A stretch of DNA of 45,234 nucleotides from an uncultured Caryophanales bacterium (GTDB lineage: Bacteria > Bacillota_I > Bacilli_A > RF39 > UBA660): positions 1-45,234 of the forward strand of contig CAMKAT010000002.1 in the NCBI GenBank assembly GCA_946410555.1, in the 5' to 3' direction. This document shows positions 7,061 through 15,893 of the stretch, piece after piece; position 1 is the stretch's first letter; the number at the start of each line of letters is the position of its first letter. The position numbers were made by a program, and so were the translations under genes. Below the pieces are notes generated by a model. The model saw nothing but the letters and a program-made list of their open reading frames with translations. It did not search any database and was not told where the DNA came from.

Positions 7061-10000
7061 TTATTGACCTAAAATGTAATCTACGATTGGAAGTAAATCG
7101 AAGATATCTACTCCATCAGCATTGTTATAATCAGCTGCTCTTAAGTAAGGTCCTGTTAATGGAACTGTATCAAGGATATGGTCTACGATTGGAAGTAAGT
7201 CGAAGATATCGATTACTCCATCACCATTTGTATCTCCAGGAACTACTAGAGTTCTTTCATCATATGTTGTTCCATTAATGATTAATCTTAGAATCATTCC
7301 TGTAGCAACTATTTCACCATCAGGTACTACTGAAAGACCATCAGCTCTATATAACACAAGATTTTCTGAAGGGTTATCAGTTTGTTCTCCCTTAAGGTCA
7401 GATGCTATAGAATCTACTCTTGCATCAGCAATTATATCTAATCCTTCGAATGTTTCAAGTTTTAATCCGAATGTATCAGAAGTAATCTTGTCTGCGAAGA
7501 ATGTAGCTGTAATCTTATATGTCTTTGGATTACATTGATTTGCATTTCCTTCAACTGATGCATAAGCAGCTTTACAACTTTCTGAATAAACTGTTAATGT
7601 GTATTCAGTATTTTCACCACTATTGAAATCCCATGTAAATGTTGTAGAAGTATTATCTTCAGCATTTATATATCCATGAGTATGTGCTTCTGGAAGTGTA
7701 GCTGTTACTGTTGCACTTGGATAACTATTATTAATGAATATTGTATATTCAGTTGTACTAGCACTAAATGTTTCATTTAATGTACCAGCACTTACTGATA
7801 AACTTCCTAAATCAGTATTATTACATAATCTATGAATTGTTAATGTATATGTTGTAGTATCACTTGAGTCAGTAGCAGATGTTACAGCGATTGTTACATC
7901 ATTTCCACCTTCAGCAAGTAAGATATTACTACTTTCTGATAATACAGGAGTAACTGATGTATCAGTTGCTACTGCACTAACATCTACGTTAGTAGTTGTA
8001 TATGGAACATATACTGTATAACTTGATGGTGTTTTAGAATCAGCAGCGAATGTTGGACTATAAACTGTATAAGTTTCATCTGCTCCTGTTTTCTTAACAG
8101 TAATACTATGTAATGTTGATGAACTTTCAGTTGTAGGTTCACCAATATCAACTGTTACTGTATAAGTCTTAGGAGTTCCTTTTTCACTCTTAACTTCGAT
8201 TTCATATGTACCACCATCAGTATATCCTGACCAAGTAGCTGAATATGGACTAGAAGTTACATCAGTACCACCCATCTTAATTGTAGCTCCACTTGGAATT
8301 GTTGCAGTTAATACTGAACTTGTAGTTCCATATGGAACTTCTAATTTATAATGAGTATCATCTTCTTTTGTAACTGTACCATTATCTGCAGTTAATCCAG
8401 TAAGTGAATTATCATCACTTAATTCAGGTCCTTGAACTTCACAAACAACTGTATAAGTTTGAGGTTCACCTTCTTCTGGAGTAACTTCGATTTCATATGT
8501 ACCACCATCTGAGAATGTCCAGTCATCTTCATATGGAGATGTCTTAACTGTTCCATTCATCTTGATTGTAGCTCCACTTGGAATAGTTGCAGTGAACTTA
8601 GTTTCTGTAGCACTTGAACCATTTGGAATAGTTAACTTCCATCCACCAGTTTGTGGAGTTAATGTTCCAACTGATGATGTTAAGTTCAATGTCTTAGCAT
8701 TATTCTTAACGTGAAGTGTTACTTCATAAGAACCACTACCTACTCCATTTTGAGCAGTTAATGTAATTGTAACTTTATTATCACCAGTAACTAAACCTGA
8801 TGCATTAATCTTATTTGGATTTGTTCCATCTTTAGCAACTGTTCCACCAGATGTAATTGTTTGATTACTTATTGATGGACCATTAGTACCAGGATCAATA
8901 ATAATTGCAGCAGTTGTTGTACCATTTGGTAGATTAACTGTATATTGTGTTTCGCTTGTACTAAATACTGGGTCTAATGTATAAGTAGTAGCTTCATCAG
9001 CACTCTTAACTGTTAATCCAGCAAGTACAGTATCGTTAGATAGAACTTTCTTTGTTATTACATAATCGTGATATGTACAAGTAGCACCTGTTACTGTACC
9101 AACATGTTCACAAGCTTCTGATTCAACTCTGATTGTGAATGTATTAGCACTTGTTAAATTCCATGCTCTACCAGTAAATTCTTTTGTTACTTTATTAGCA
9201 GTATCACTATTAATTGTAAGTTTAGCATTATCGTTATTAGCTGTTGCACTAATATTTGTTGAATTATTAGTATCATCAGTTAACTCTAAATCATAATTAT
9301 AAGTTCCACTTACTAATGTAGGTTTAATATTTCCTACGCTAGAACTTAAGCTTGTTAATTCAGCAGAATCACTTAATCTATGAACTATAACTGTATAAGT
9401 TGCAGCTGATGCTCCACTATCTGCTGGAGGAGTAACTGTAATTGTTACTGTTGGGTTATCTCCATCAACTACTGTTGTAACAGGTTGAGTTGGACTAATA
9501 CCAACTGTTGCAGATGAATTTTCTGCTGTAGCAGCTACTGTATATTGTGTAACACCTGATGGAACATAAACTGTATTAGATGAAGCAGTTGCAGAACCTG
9601 TAAAGTATTCAACATTGTTTTGATCTTTAACAGATATTGTTGCAAGTGTTGTAGCTGAGTTAATAGCTTCGTAATTAACTGTAAATTCTTTAGTAGCACA
9701 TTCAGCTTGAATATCTGCTGAATATGTTGATTTACAACTTTCAGATTTAACCGTGAATTTATATGGACTTATTGGATCTTCAAGTGACCATGAATCTGTT
9801 TTAGATGCATTTTCATTTGTATTTCCTTCATCAATAAATCCATTGTATTTAGCTGTATAAGTTAAATTTGTAGTTGTCTTAGAATCAGAGAACTTACCAG
9901 TATATGTATAAGTACCATCTGCGATTGTTTCTTTTAATGCACCTTCAGTAAATGATAATGCACTAATTTCAGTTTTATTAGATACTTTATAAACATTAAC

Positions 10001-13000
10001 TTCAATATCTTTATGAGTACCATCTTCTGCTGTTACTCTAACTGTTCCATTATTAGGACCATCAGTTAATGAAGTTAAAGCATCACCTGCACAAGTTGCA
10101 CCATCTGATGCAGTACATGTAAATGTAGCACCTGTTTCAGATGGTTTTAAGTATACTTTATACTTATCTGTACCATCTGGAGTTGCATCTATTTCATTTA
10201 CTTTTAAGCTTGTTAAATTCTTTTCATTGTTTAATTGTTTTAATGTAACTGTATAAACAGTAGCATCACTATCTGTACATGCAGTTGATGCATATTCAGC
10301 TTTACATTTTTCTGGGAATACTTTTACTGTATAAGTATTATTTCCAGCAAATGTCCATGAATCATTTGTTAAACTGTTTCCAGTTGCTTCAGTATTAATA
10401 TAAGAATTAGTTGATGATGTAGCACTAGCAGTTACACCAGTTTCTACTTCACTAATCTTTAATTCATATGAAGTTGTACCAGCTGCAAATGCAGGATCTA
10501 AAGTTCCTTTACTGAATGTTAATCCAGTTAATTCTTTTGTAGATGATGGTCTATAAATATTAATGTTATATGATTGTGGAGTTCCTCCAGCTTCACTTGT
10601 AATTGAAACTGTCTTATTGTTATCTCCAACATTAACATTGTATTCTCCATCTCCTGTTACTTGTTGTTCTTCAGCACCTTTATCAACTACTAATTTAACG
10701 TTTTCTACATCAGCAGGAACATTTAATTTATAAGGAGCTGTTGGAGCAGGACTTGTTGTAAAGTCTATTTCATCATAAACTTCATCAGGATCACTTGGAT
10801 TAACTACTTTAATCTTACTAGGTTTTGTACTAGTAGATATTAATTTCTTTGTAATTACATATATCTTAGCATCACTATCTGTACATGCAGTTGATGCATA
10901 TTCAGTTTTACATTTTTCTGGGAATACTTTTACTGTATAAGTATCAGGACTTGCACTTGTGAATGTCCATGTTTCAGTTTTTGTATTACCAGTTGCTTCA
11001 GTATTAATGAATGATGTTGTATGAGCTGTTGCTGTGATTGATGTATTTGGTTCAGTATCATTAATCTTTAATGTATATTTAGTACCATCAGCATTATCTA
11101 CAGTATCTAAAGATAATGTAGGTTTACTTGATGTTAAAGTAACAGTTGTATCTTCAGTTAACACATAAATATCTAAACTATAAGTTGATTTATGTTCTTC
11201 ACCATATTCAGATACAGAAGTAATAGTTTGAACATTAGAACCAGTTGTTAAACCAGTTACATCTCCATCTCCTGAGATTGTAGCTTTAGAACCATCTGCT
11301 TTTTCTACTTCAATCTTAGCGGCAGTAGTTCCAGCAGGAACTGCAACTTTATAACTTGTAGTACCAGTAGCTATTGTCTTAGTACCATAAGTAGTATCTC
11401 CAACAGCACTCTTAACTGTAATTGATGTTAATTCAGAGATAGCAGATTTCTTAGTCATCTCTAATGTATATGTCTTAGTAACACATGTATCACCAGTTAC
11501 CATACAACTTTCTGCATTAACTGTAATTGTGTATGTTATAGGGCTAGATGATAAGTTCCATGTATCATTAACTATATTATAAGTATGTGAAGCAGTAGTA
11601 CCATTAAGTTTAGCACTTCTATCATTTGCTTCAGCATTAACTACAACACTTGAAACTGTATCTTCAATAATTGCAGAATATGCATTATCAGATGATTGGA
11701 ATGCTTTATTCCACTTACCTATTGGATTAGTTCCATCGCTTGTAGTGAAACTCTTAAGTGTAGCATCTGTACCTGCTTTATGAATTGTTAATTTATAATC
11801 TTTAGTAATTGTTCTATCTTCAGCTTTAACTGTAACTGTATGTAACTTATTGCTTCCAGCTGAACCAGTAAGACTTACAGCACCAGTATTTACATATTCT
11901 TGTTTACCAGCTAATCCTGTTTTTGGTTCTACTGTTACATATACACCTGTTGCAGTCGATGGAACAACTACTGTAAATTCATCATCTTTTCCTGTTACTG
12001 GACTAACTGTATAATATGTAGATCCACCTTCAGAATCTCTTACTTTAAGTTCTTGAATTGAAGTATCAGCACTTAATTTAGTTGCATTTACTGTAATATC
12101 TGTTTGTTTACATACATTGTTATGTAATGATGCATAATCAGGATTACAACTTTCTGATTTAACTACTACATGATATGGTGTAGATTCATCAATTGTCCAT
12201 GGTTTTGTACCACCATGATCTGTAACTGTAGTATCTAAATAAGCTTTAGTTGAATCAGTTGGTGTAATTGTAAAGTTTGTTGTTGTAATTGTAGAACCAA
12301 CATTTAATGCATAAACTTTTGTTGTAGTATTACCACTTGTTGTTTCAGTTGGTGTTCCTAAGGTTCCAGCTGATGATGAGAATTCAGAAAGTGTCGCGTC
12401 TTCACTCAACCTATGAACCGTAATGGTATACGTTTCTTTATATGTATCGGTTGAATCATTTTTAGCCACACCGTTGATTGTAATTGTATTATCACCAACC
12501 TCTAAAGACTTAGTGTGATCTGTAACTTCTTTTGTTACATCTGAATCTGTTGGAACAGCGCTATATTTAACACTTGTTTCACTATTTGGTACTACTACTG
12601 TATAAGTAAATGTATTTGGATTATAACTTGCTGCTGGAATACCATATGTATAATTATCAGCAGTACCCACAATACTAATTGATGAGAATGTTCTATCAAT
12701 TACTTTATAAGTAATAGTATATGTTTTAGGAGTACAATCTTCAGTACCTGAATAAAGTGCTGTTTTATATGCACCGAAGCAATCTGCTCCATAAGTTATA
12801 ACTTGATATTTATCACCAGTTTTAACATTTGTTAAAGTATCACTAATTGTTGAAACTTGGTTTTTAGCTTTTAAAGTTGATTCTGTTCCTGAAGCAGGAA
12901 TAAATTTAGATTGAAGACCACCAGTGTTATCTTGAAGTGTTGCACTAACACTTACACTAGCAGCTTGGCTTGGTTGTAAATATACATCATAATCTTCGAT

Positions 13001-14164
13001 TGATGGTTCAAAAGTGTTTGGGCTAACCCATTTACCGGGTGATGTCAAAGCACTTAAATTTGTATTAGGTACATGATATGTAATTGTATATGTAACTACA
13101 TTACTATCTGTTCCAGTTCCTGATACTGTAAATGTACCAGTTCCTGTAGACAATAATTTAGTACCAATATCACCACTAACAGATGCTCCATCTGAATAAC
13201 TAGCAGTTATATAAATACTAGGTAAATTAGCTGGTAAATATAAATCATATGCATTAGTACCATCACTAAAGTTAACTGGATAAGTACCACTTGGATCACC
13301 AAATTTAAATTCTTTTGCTCCAGAAGCATTTGATTCAAATATTTGAATATTAGTAATTGGAGCAGCTGCTTGAGGTAAAGCATTACCTAAAGTAAATGTT
13401 GTACCATCAGTATAGTAATAATAACCTTGAGACTCACCGTTTCTTGCAAGCTCATTCCATTCACCATAAGCAACTTCTGCTTCATAAGGTTCCAATGCTG
13501 TTTCACCTTGAATAGTATCTTGATCTTCTACCTTAACTCTAAATACGAAATCATATACATATGGTCCAGTTTGTGAACCCCAAGGTAATAGATAATTTCC
13601 AGCACTACCTGTATTTGAAAAACATAAGATTTTACCAACTGGAATAGTAGATTCAGTACCTTTACCAGAAATCTTTCCTAAACCTTCACCATAACCAATT
13701 TGATGATTCCAATAATAGTAAGTTTCTTCTTCATCTTCATCATAATAATTTGGGAAAGAATTTTCATAATAGTTTGCATATATTAATTCAAATTTATTTG
13801 GATCATATTGAAATGATGCAGATAATGCAGCAACGTTAGTAATAGTTCCAGTACTTATATTACCTTTTACCAATAATAAAGTTTCTTTATTATTTGCTTC
13901 ATCATAATATAAAGGAACTGTATCACCATCAGATACAAGTGTATATTTATTATCTTTTCCACTTTGAACAGCTTTGTTACAAGCTGTTGCAGACTTGGAA
14001 GTAGTATCTCCTGAGTTTGGACAGATATATACAGTTACGGAACTTGTACCACAGGGTCTTGAGCCACCACAGCTTTCATGCGTTGCTAGTACAACATCCT
14101 TATATAGAATAAATGTTAAGAGAAATATAAATATTCCAAAACAATTTCTAAACATTTTCTTCAT
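7061..14164 (-). CDS. Giant secreted dockerin protein with about 19 cadherin-like repeats
   Basis: This is a 2,367-residue exported fibre protein. After a signal peptide (1-27) comes an N-terminal module (about 30-270) shared with the 2,912-residue neighbour and reminiscent of cohesin (LLVKGNIST, FQYDPNKFELI). About 19 cadherin-like beta-sandwich repeats follow (PF12733-like; endings such as YTITVHRL). A first type alternates with a second type that carries a Cys pair (SESCK, then C 6-15 residues on). Residues about 2200-2309 form a pre-dockerin module ending ATGMILRLIINGTTYDERTL. Residues 2310-2367 are a type I dockerin with two helices, DTNGDGVIDIFDLLPIVDHI and DYNNADGVDIFDLLPIVDYI; the second calcium loop is degenerate. 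The ATG at 14164 has AGGA correctly spaced; an upstream GTG would overlap that site. It is last in the operon behind two cohesin genes, its likely partners. No catalytic domain is seen. Confidence 0.85.
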   Translation of the reverse strand: MKKMFRNCFGIFIFLLTFILYKDVVLATHESCGGSRPCGTSSVTVYICPNSGDTTSKSATACNKAVQSGKDNKYTLVSDGDTVPLYYDEANNKETLLLVKGNISTGTITNVAALSASFQYDPNKFELIYANYYENSFPNYYDEDEEETYYYWNHQIGYGEGLGKISGKGTESTIPVGKILCFSNTGSAGNYLLPWGSQTGPYVYDFVFRVKVEDQDTIQGETALEPYEAEVAYGEWNELARNGESQGYYYYTDGTTFTLGNALPQAAAPITNIQIFESNASGAKEFKFGDPSGTYPVNFSDGTNAYDLYLPANLPSIYITASYSDGASVSGDIGTKLLSTGTGTFTVSGTGTDSNVVTYTITYHVPNTNLSALTSPGKWVSPNTFEPSIEDYDVYLQPSQAASVSVSATLQDNTGGLQSKFIPASGTESTLKAKNQVSTISDTLTNVKTGDKYQVITYGADCFGAYKTALYSGTEDCTPKTYTITYKVIDRTFSSISIVGTADNYTYGIPAASYNPNTFTYTVVVPNSETSVKYSAVPTDSDVTKEVTDHTKSLEVGDNTITINGVAKNDSTDTYKETYTITVHRLSEDATLSEFSSSAGTLGTPTETTSGNTTTKVYALNVGSTITTTNFTITPTDSTKAYLDTTVTDHGGTKPWTIDESTPYHVVVKSESCNPDYASLHNNVCKQTDITVNATKLSADTSIQELKVRDSEGGSTYYTVSPVTGKDDEFTVVVPSTATGVYVTVEPKTGLAGKQEYVNTGAVSLTGSAGSNKLHTVTVKAEDRTITKDYKLTIHKAGTDATLKSFTTSDGTNPIGKWNKAFQSSDNAYSAIIEDTVSSVVVNAEANDRSAKLNGTTASHTYNIVNDTWNLSSSPITYTITVNAESCMVTGDTCVTKTYTLEMTKKSAISELTSITVKSAVGDTTYGTKTIATGTTSYKVAVPAGTTAAKIEVEKADGSKATISGDGDVTGLTTGSNVQTITSVSEYGEEHKSTYSLDIYVLTEDTTVTLTSSKPTLSLDTVDNADGTKYTLKINDTEPNTSITATAHTTSFINTEATGNTKTETWTFTSASPDTYTVKVFPEKCKTEYASTACTDSDAKIYVITKKLISTSTKPSKIKVVNPSDPDEVYDEIDFTTSPAPTAPYKLNVPADVENVKLVVDKGAEEQQVTGDGEYNVNVGDNNKTVSITSEAGGTPQSYNINIYRPSSTKELTGLTFSKGTLDPAFAAGTTSYELKISEVETGVTASATSSTNSYINTEATGNSLTNDSWTFAGNNTYTVKVFPEKCKAEYASTACTDSDATVYTVTLKQLNNEKNLTSLKVNEIDATPDGTDKYKVYLKPSETGATFTCTASDGATCAGDALTSLTDGPNNGTVRVTAEDGTHKDIEVNVYKVSNKTEISALSFTEGALKETIADGTYTYTGKFSDSKTTTNLTYTAKYNGFIDEGNTNENASKTDSWSLEDPISPYKFTVKSESCKSTYSADIQAECATKEFTVNYEAINSATTLATISVKDQNNVEYFTGSATASSNTVYVPSGVTQYTVAATAENSSATVGISPTQPVTTVVDGDNPTVTITVTPPADSGASAATYTVIVHRLSDSAELTSLSSSVGNIKPTLVSGTYNYDLELTDDTNNSTNISATANNDNAKLTINSDTANKVTKEFTGRAWNLTSANTFTIRVESEACEHVGTVTGATCTYHDYVITKKVLSNDTVLAGLTVKSADEATTYTLDPVFSTSETQYTVNLPNGTTTAAIIIDPGTNGPSISNQTITSGGTVAKDGTNPNKINASGLVTGDNKVTITLTAQNGVGSGSYEVTLHVKNNAKTLNLTSSVGTLTPQTGGWKLTIPNGSSATETKFTATIPSGATIKMNGTVKTSPYEDDWTFSDGGTYEIEVTPEEGEPQTYTVVCEVQGPELSDDNSLTGLTADNGTVTKEDDTHYKLEVPYGTTSSVLTATIPSGATIKMGGTDVTSSPYSATWSGYTDGGTYEIEVKSEKGTPKTYTVTVDIGEPTTESSSTLHSITVKKTGADETYTVYSPTFAADSKTPSSYTVYVPYTTTNVDVSAVATDTSVTPVLSESSNILLAEGGNDVTIAVTSATDSSDTTTYTLTIHRLCNNTDLGSLSVSAGTLNETFSASTTEYTIFINNSYPSATVTATLPEAHTHGYINAEDNTSTTFTWDFNSGENTEYTLTVYSESCKAAYASVEGNANQCNPKTYKITATFFADKITSDTFGLKLETFEGLDIIADARVDSIASDLKGEQTDNPSENLVLYRADGLSVVPDGEIVATGMILRLIINGTTYDERTLVVPGDTNGDGVIDIFDLLPIVDHILDTVPLTGPYLRAADYNNADGVDIFDLLPIVDYILGQ
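10261..10338 (-). repeat. 78-bp near-identical repeat, copy 1
   Basis: This segment matches 10867-10944 with one visible mismatch, 606 bp (202 codons, two domains) apart. It encodes the Cys-loop stretch VKVFPEKCKAEYASTAC and DSDA in the giant dockerin protein. Such identity within diverged repeats points to recent duplication or gene conversion. Confidence 0.8.
10867..10944 (-). repeat. 78-bp near-identical repeat, copy 2
   Basis: Partner of 10261-10338. It encodes VKVFPEKCKTEYASTAC, the Ala-to-Thr difference arising from the single mismatch. Confidence 0.8.
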
Positions 14165-14205
14165 AATATCAATCCTCACACTCTACTATAATTGTATTAT
14201 TTTTC

Positions 14206-15891
14206 TTACTCTTCTTCAATATTATTCTTACTCTTTTTTGACTTTTTCTTATCTTTCTTAGAATAAGCAGAAGAGTCTTTTTTATTTCTAATCTTCTTAA
14301 TAATGAAGATTATTACTGCAATTAAAGCAATTACTATAATTGCTACAATTATCCATACCCAAGGTCCTATATCCTTAGGTATAGCTATATATATACTCAT
14401 ATTTCCTGAAGGTGCAGTAACTAAAACTGCATAAACTCCAGCTCCTGCTGATAGATATGTAACTATTGATTCAGGATCTTGAGCAACTCCTTCAAGAGTT
14501 ATGTCTTTTTTCGCACTTTTGTTGTAGTAATATAAATGAACTCCACTATCAAACTTTTGAGTAAATTCACCATTATGCATTGTTAGAGATGCAAGAAGTG
14601 CATTTGTACTAGACTCTCCATTTAATACTTTTGCTCTTACTACTGTTATTGTATATACTCTTTCAGATTCATCTTCTGCTTTAACTGAAATTGTATATAT
14701 ATTATTACCAATTCCAAGGGATTCAGGTCCATTGAAATTAATTACTCCATATTTTGTATCACTTGCTTCATAAGAAAAGTTAACTTTTTGTACTTCATAT
14801 GGTAAATATACAGCATAATTAGTTGTATCTTTATCAAATGCTGGGCTAAGGATTCCAACATCTATTCCTAAAGTTTTTAAATAATTATCTGTATTAAGAA
14901 CTTTGTTAGGGTCTTTTCCCCTAGAAGCTTTGATTGTGTAAGTCTTTGAAGAACCATTTTCTGCTGTTACTGTGATAGTAACATTAGTAGTTGCTTCAGC
15001 TTCTAGGTTATTGTTATTAACACTTACCTTTGACTTACTATCAGAAGCTTTATATTTAATATTTAAACTTGTTACTGAGAAAGGTACAGAAATAGAATAC
15101 TCAGTAGTATTACTGTTAAATCCTGGGCTTAAAGATCCATCGCTAACAGATAAACTATCTAAGTTATTATTACTACTTCTATCATCTTTTCTATTAACAT
15201 TAATTGTATATGTTTTTGTATTACCTGCTGGTGCTGTAACAGTAACATTTATTCTGTTACCACCATAGCTAAGTGATTTATTTCCAGTTCCACTTACTCT
15301 TGCACCACCATCTTGTGCGCTAGCAGATACTGAAACACTACCTACGTTTGAATCAACGTTACATGAATAACTTGTACCACCATTAAAACCAATGTTACAT
15401 CCACTTACAGAAAGGCTTGAAAGATTAGCATTTTCTGATGGAGGTTCATTAATTCTAATTCCTAATGGTGAAGCTCCGAAGTTACATTGTCCTGTAGCTG
15501 TTTCTCCTTTAGCACCACTAAACGAAATACTTGTAGATCCAGTTCTTAATGCTTTAAATATAACTGTACCTATAGTTCCATTCCCTTGGATTGGTCCTGA
15601 CATCGAATAACAAACTATTCTTGAAGAACCACTACAAGTTAAACTTGATTTATTAGTATAAGAAACCAATTGAAGATATGAGCCGTCAAAAGTCAAATCT
15701 GCTTGAAATCCTTTTACTAATGAATCTGCATTAATTCTTACACTGTAAGTATATTGTCTTCCTTGTATTATTGTCGTATCCCCTGAATAAGAAAGAGAAG
15801 CACTTGCAGCAAGTGCTCCTTTAGGAGCGACAATTAAAAGTCCTAAAGAAAGAATTGTTAATTTAAGAAATCTTTTAATTGTCTTTAACAT
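14206..15891 (-). CDS. Membrane-anchored cohesin-like protein with four cadherin-like repeats
   Basis: This is a 561-residue type I membrane protein. A signal peptide (1-28, ending GALA) is followed by a cohesin-like domain (about 30-150: YTYSVRINADSLVKGFQADL, YLQLVSY, GTIGTVIFKALRTGSTSISF). Four cadherin-like beta-sandwich repeats fill about 155-500 (YTINVNRK, YTIKASRG, YTITVVRA). A C-terminal span (about 509-531, WVWIIVAIIVIALIAVIIF) leads to a Lys-rich 30-residue cytoplasmic tail ending NIEEE. It has no LPXTG-type signal, so it is held by the membrane span. The start is 2 bases after the upstream stop, and its GGAGGA ribosome site lies within the last codons of that gene, so translation is coupled. 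The 2,367-residue dockerin gene follows after 41 bases. I infer it is a surface receptor for dockerins. The cohesin call is from fold pattern, not alignment. Confidence 0.75.
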   Translation of the reverse strand: MLKTIKRFLKLTILSLGLLIVAPKGALAASASLSYSGDTTIIQGRQYTYSVRINADSLVKGFQADLTFDGSYLQLVSYTNKSSLTCSGSSRIVCYSMSGPIQGNGTIGTVIFKALRTGSTSISFSGAKGETATGQCNFGASPLGIRINEPPSENANLSSLSVSGCNIGFNGGTSYSCNVDSNVGSVSVSASAQDGGARVSGTGNKSLSYGGNRINVTVTAPAGNTKTYTINVNRKDDRSSNNNLDSLSVSDGSLSPGFNSNTTEYSISVPFSVTSLNIKYKASDSKSKVSVNNNNLEAEATTNVTITVTAENGSSKTYTIKASRGKDPNKVLNTDNYLKTLGIDVGILSPAFDKDTTNYAVYLPYEVQKVNFSYEASDTKYGVINFNGPESLGIGNNIYTISVKAEDESERVYTITVVRAKVLNGESSTNALLASLTMHNGEFTQKFDSGVHLYYYNKSAKKDITLEGVAQDPESIVTYLSAGAGVYAVLVTAPSGNMSIYIAIPKDIGPWVWIIVAIIVIALIAVIIFIIKKIRNKKDSSAYSKKDKKKSKKSKNNIEEE

Positions 15892-15893
15892 TT

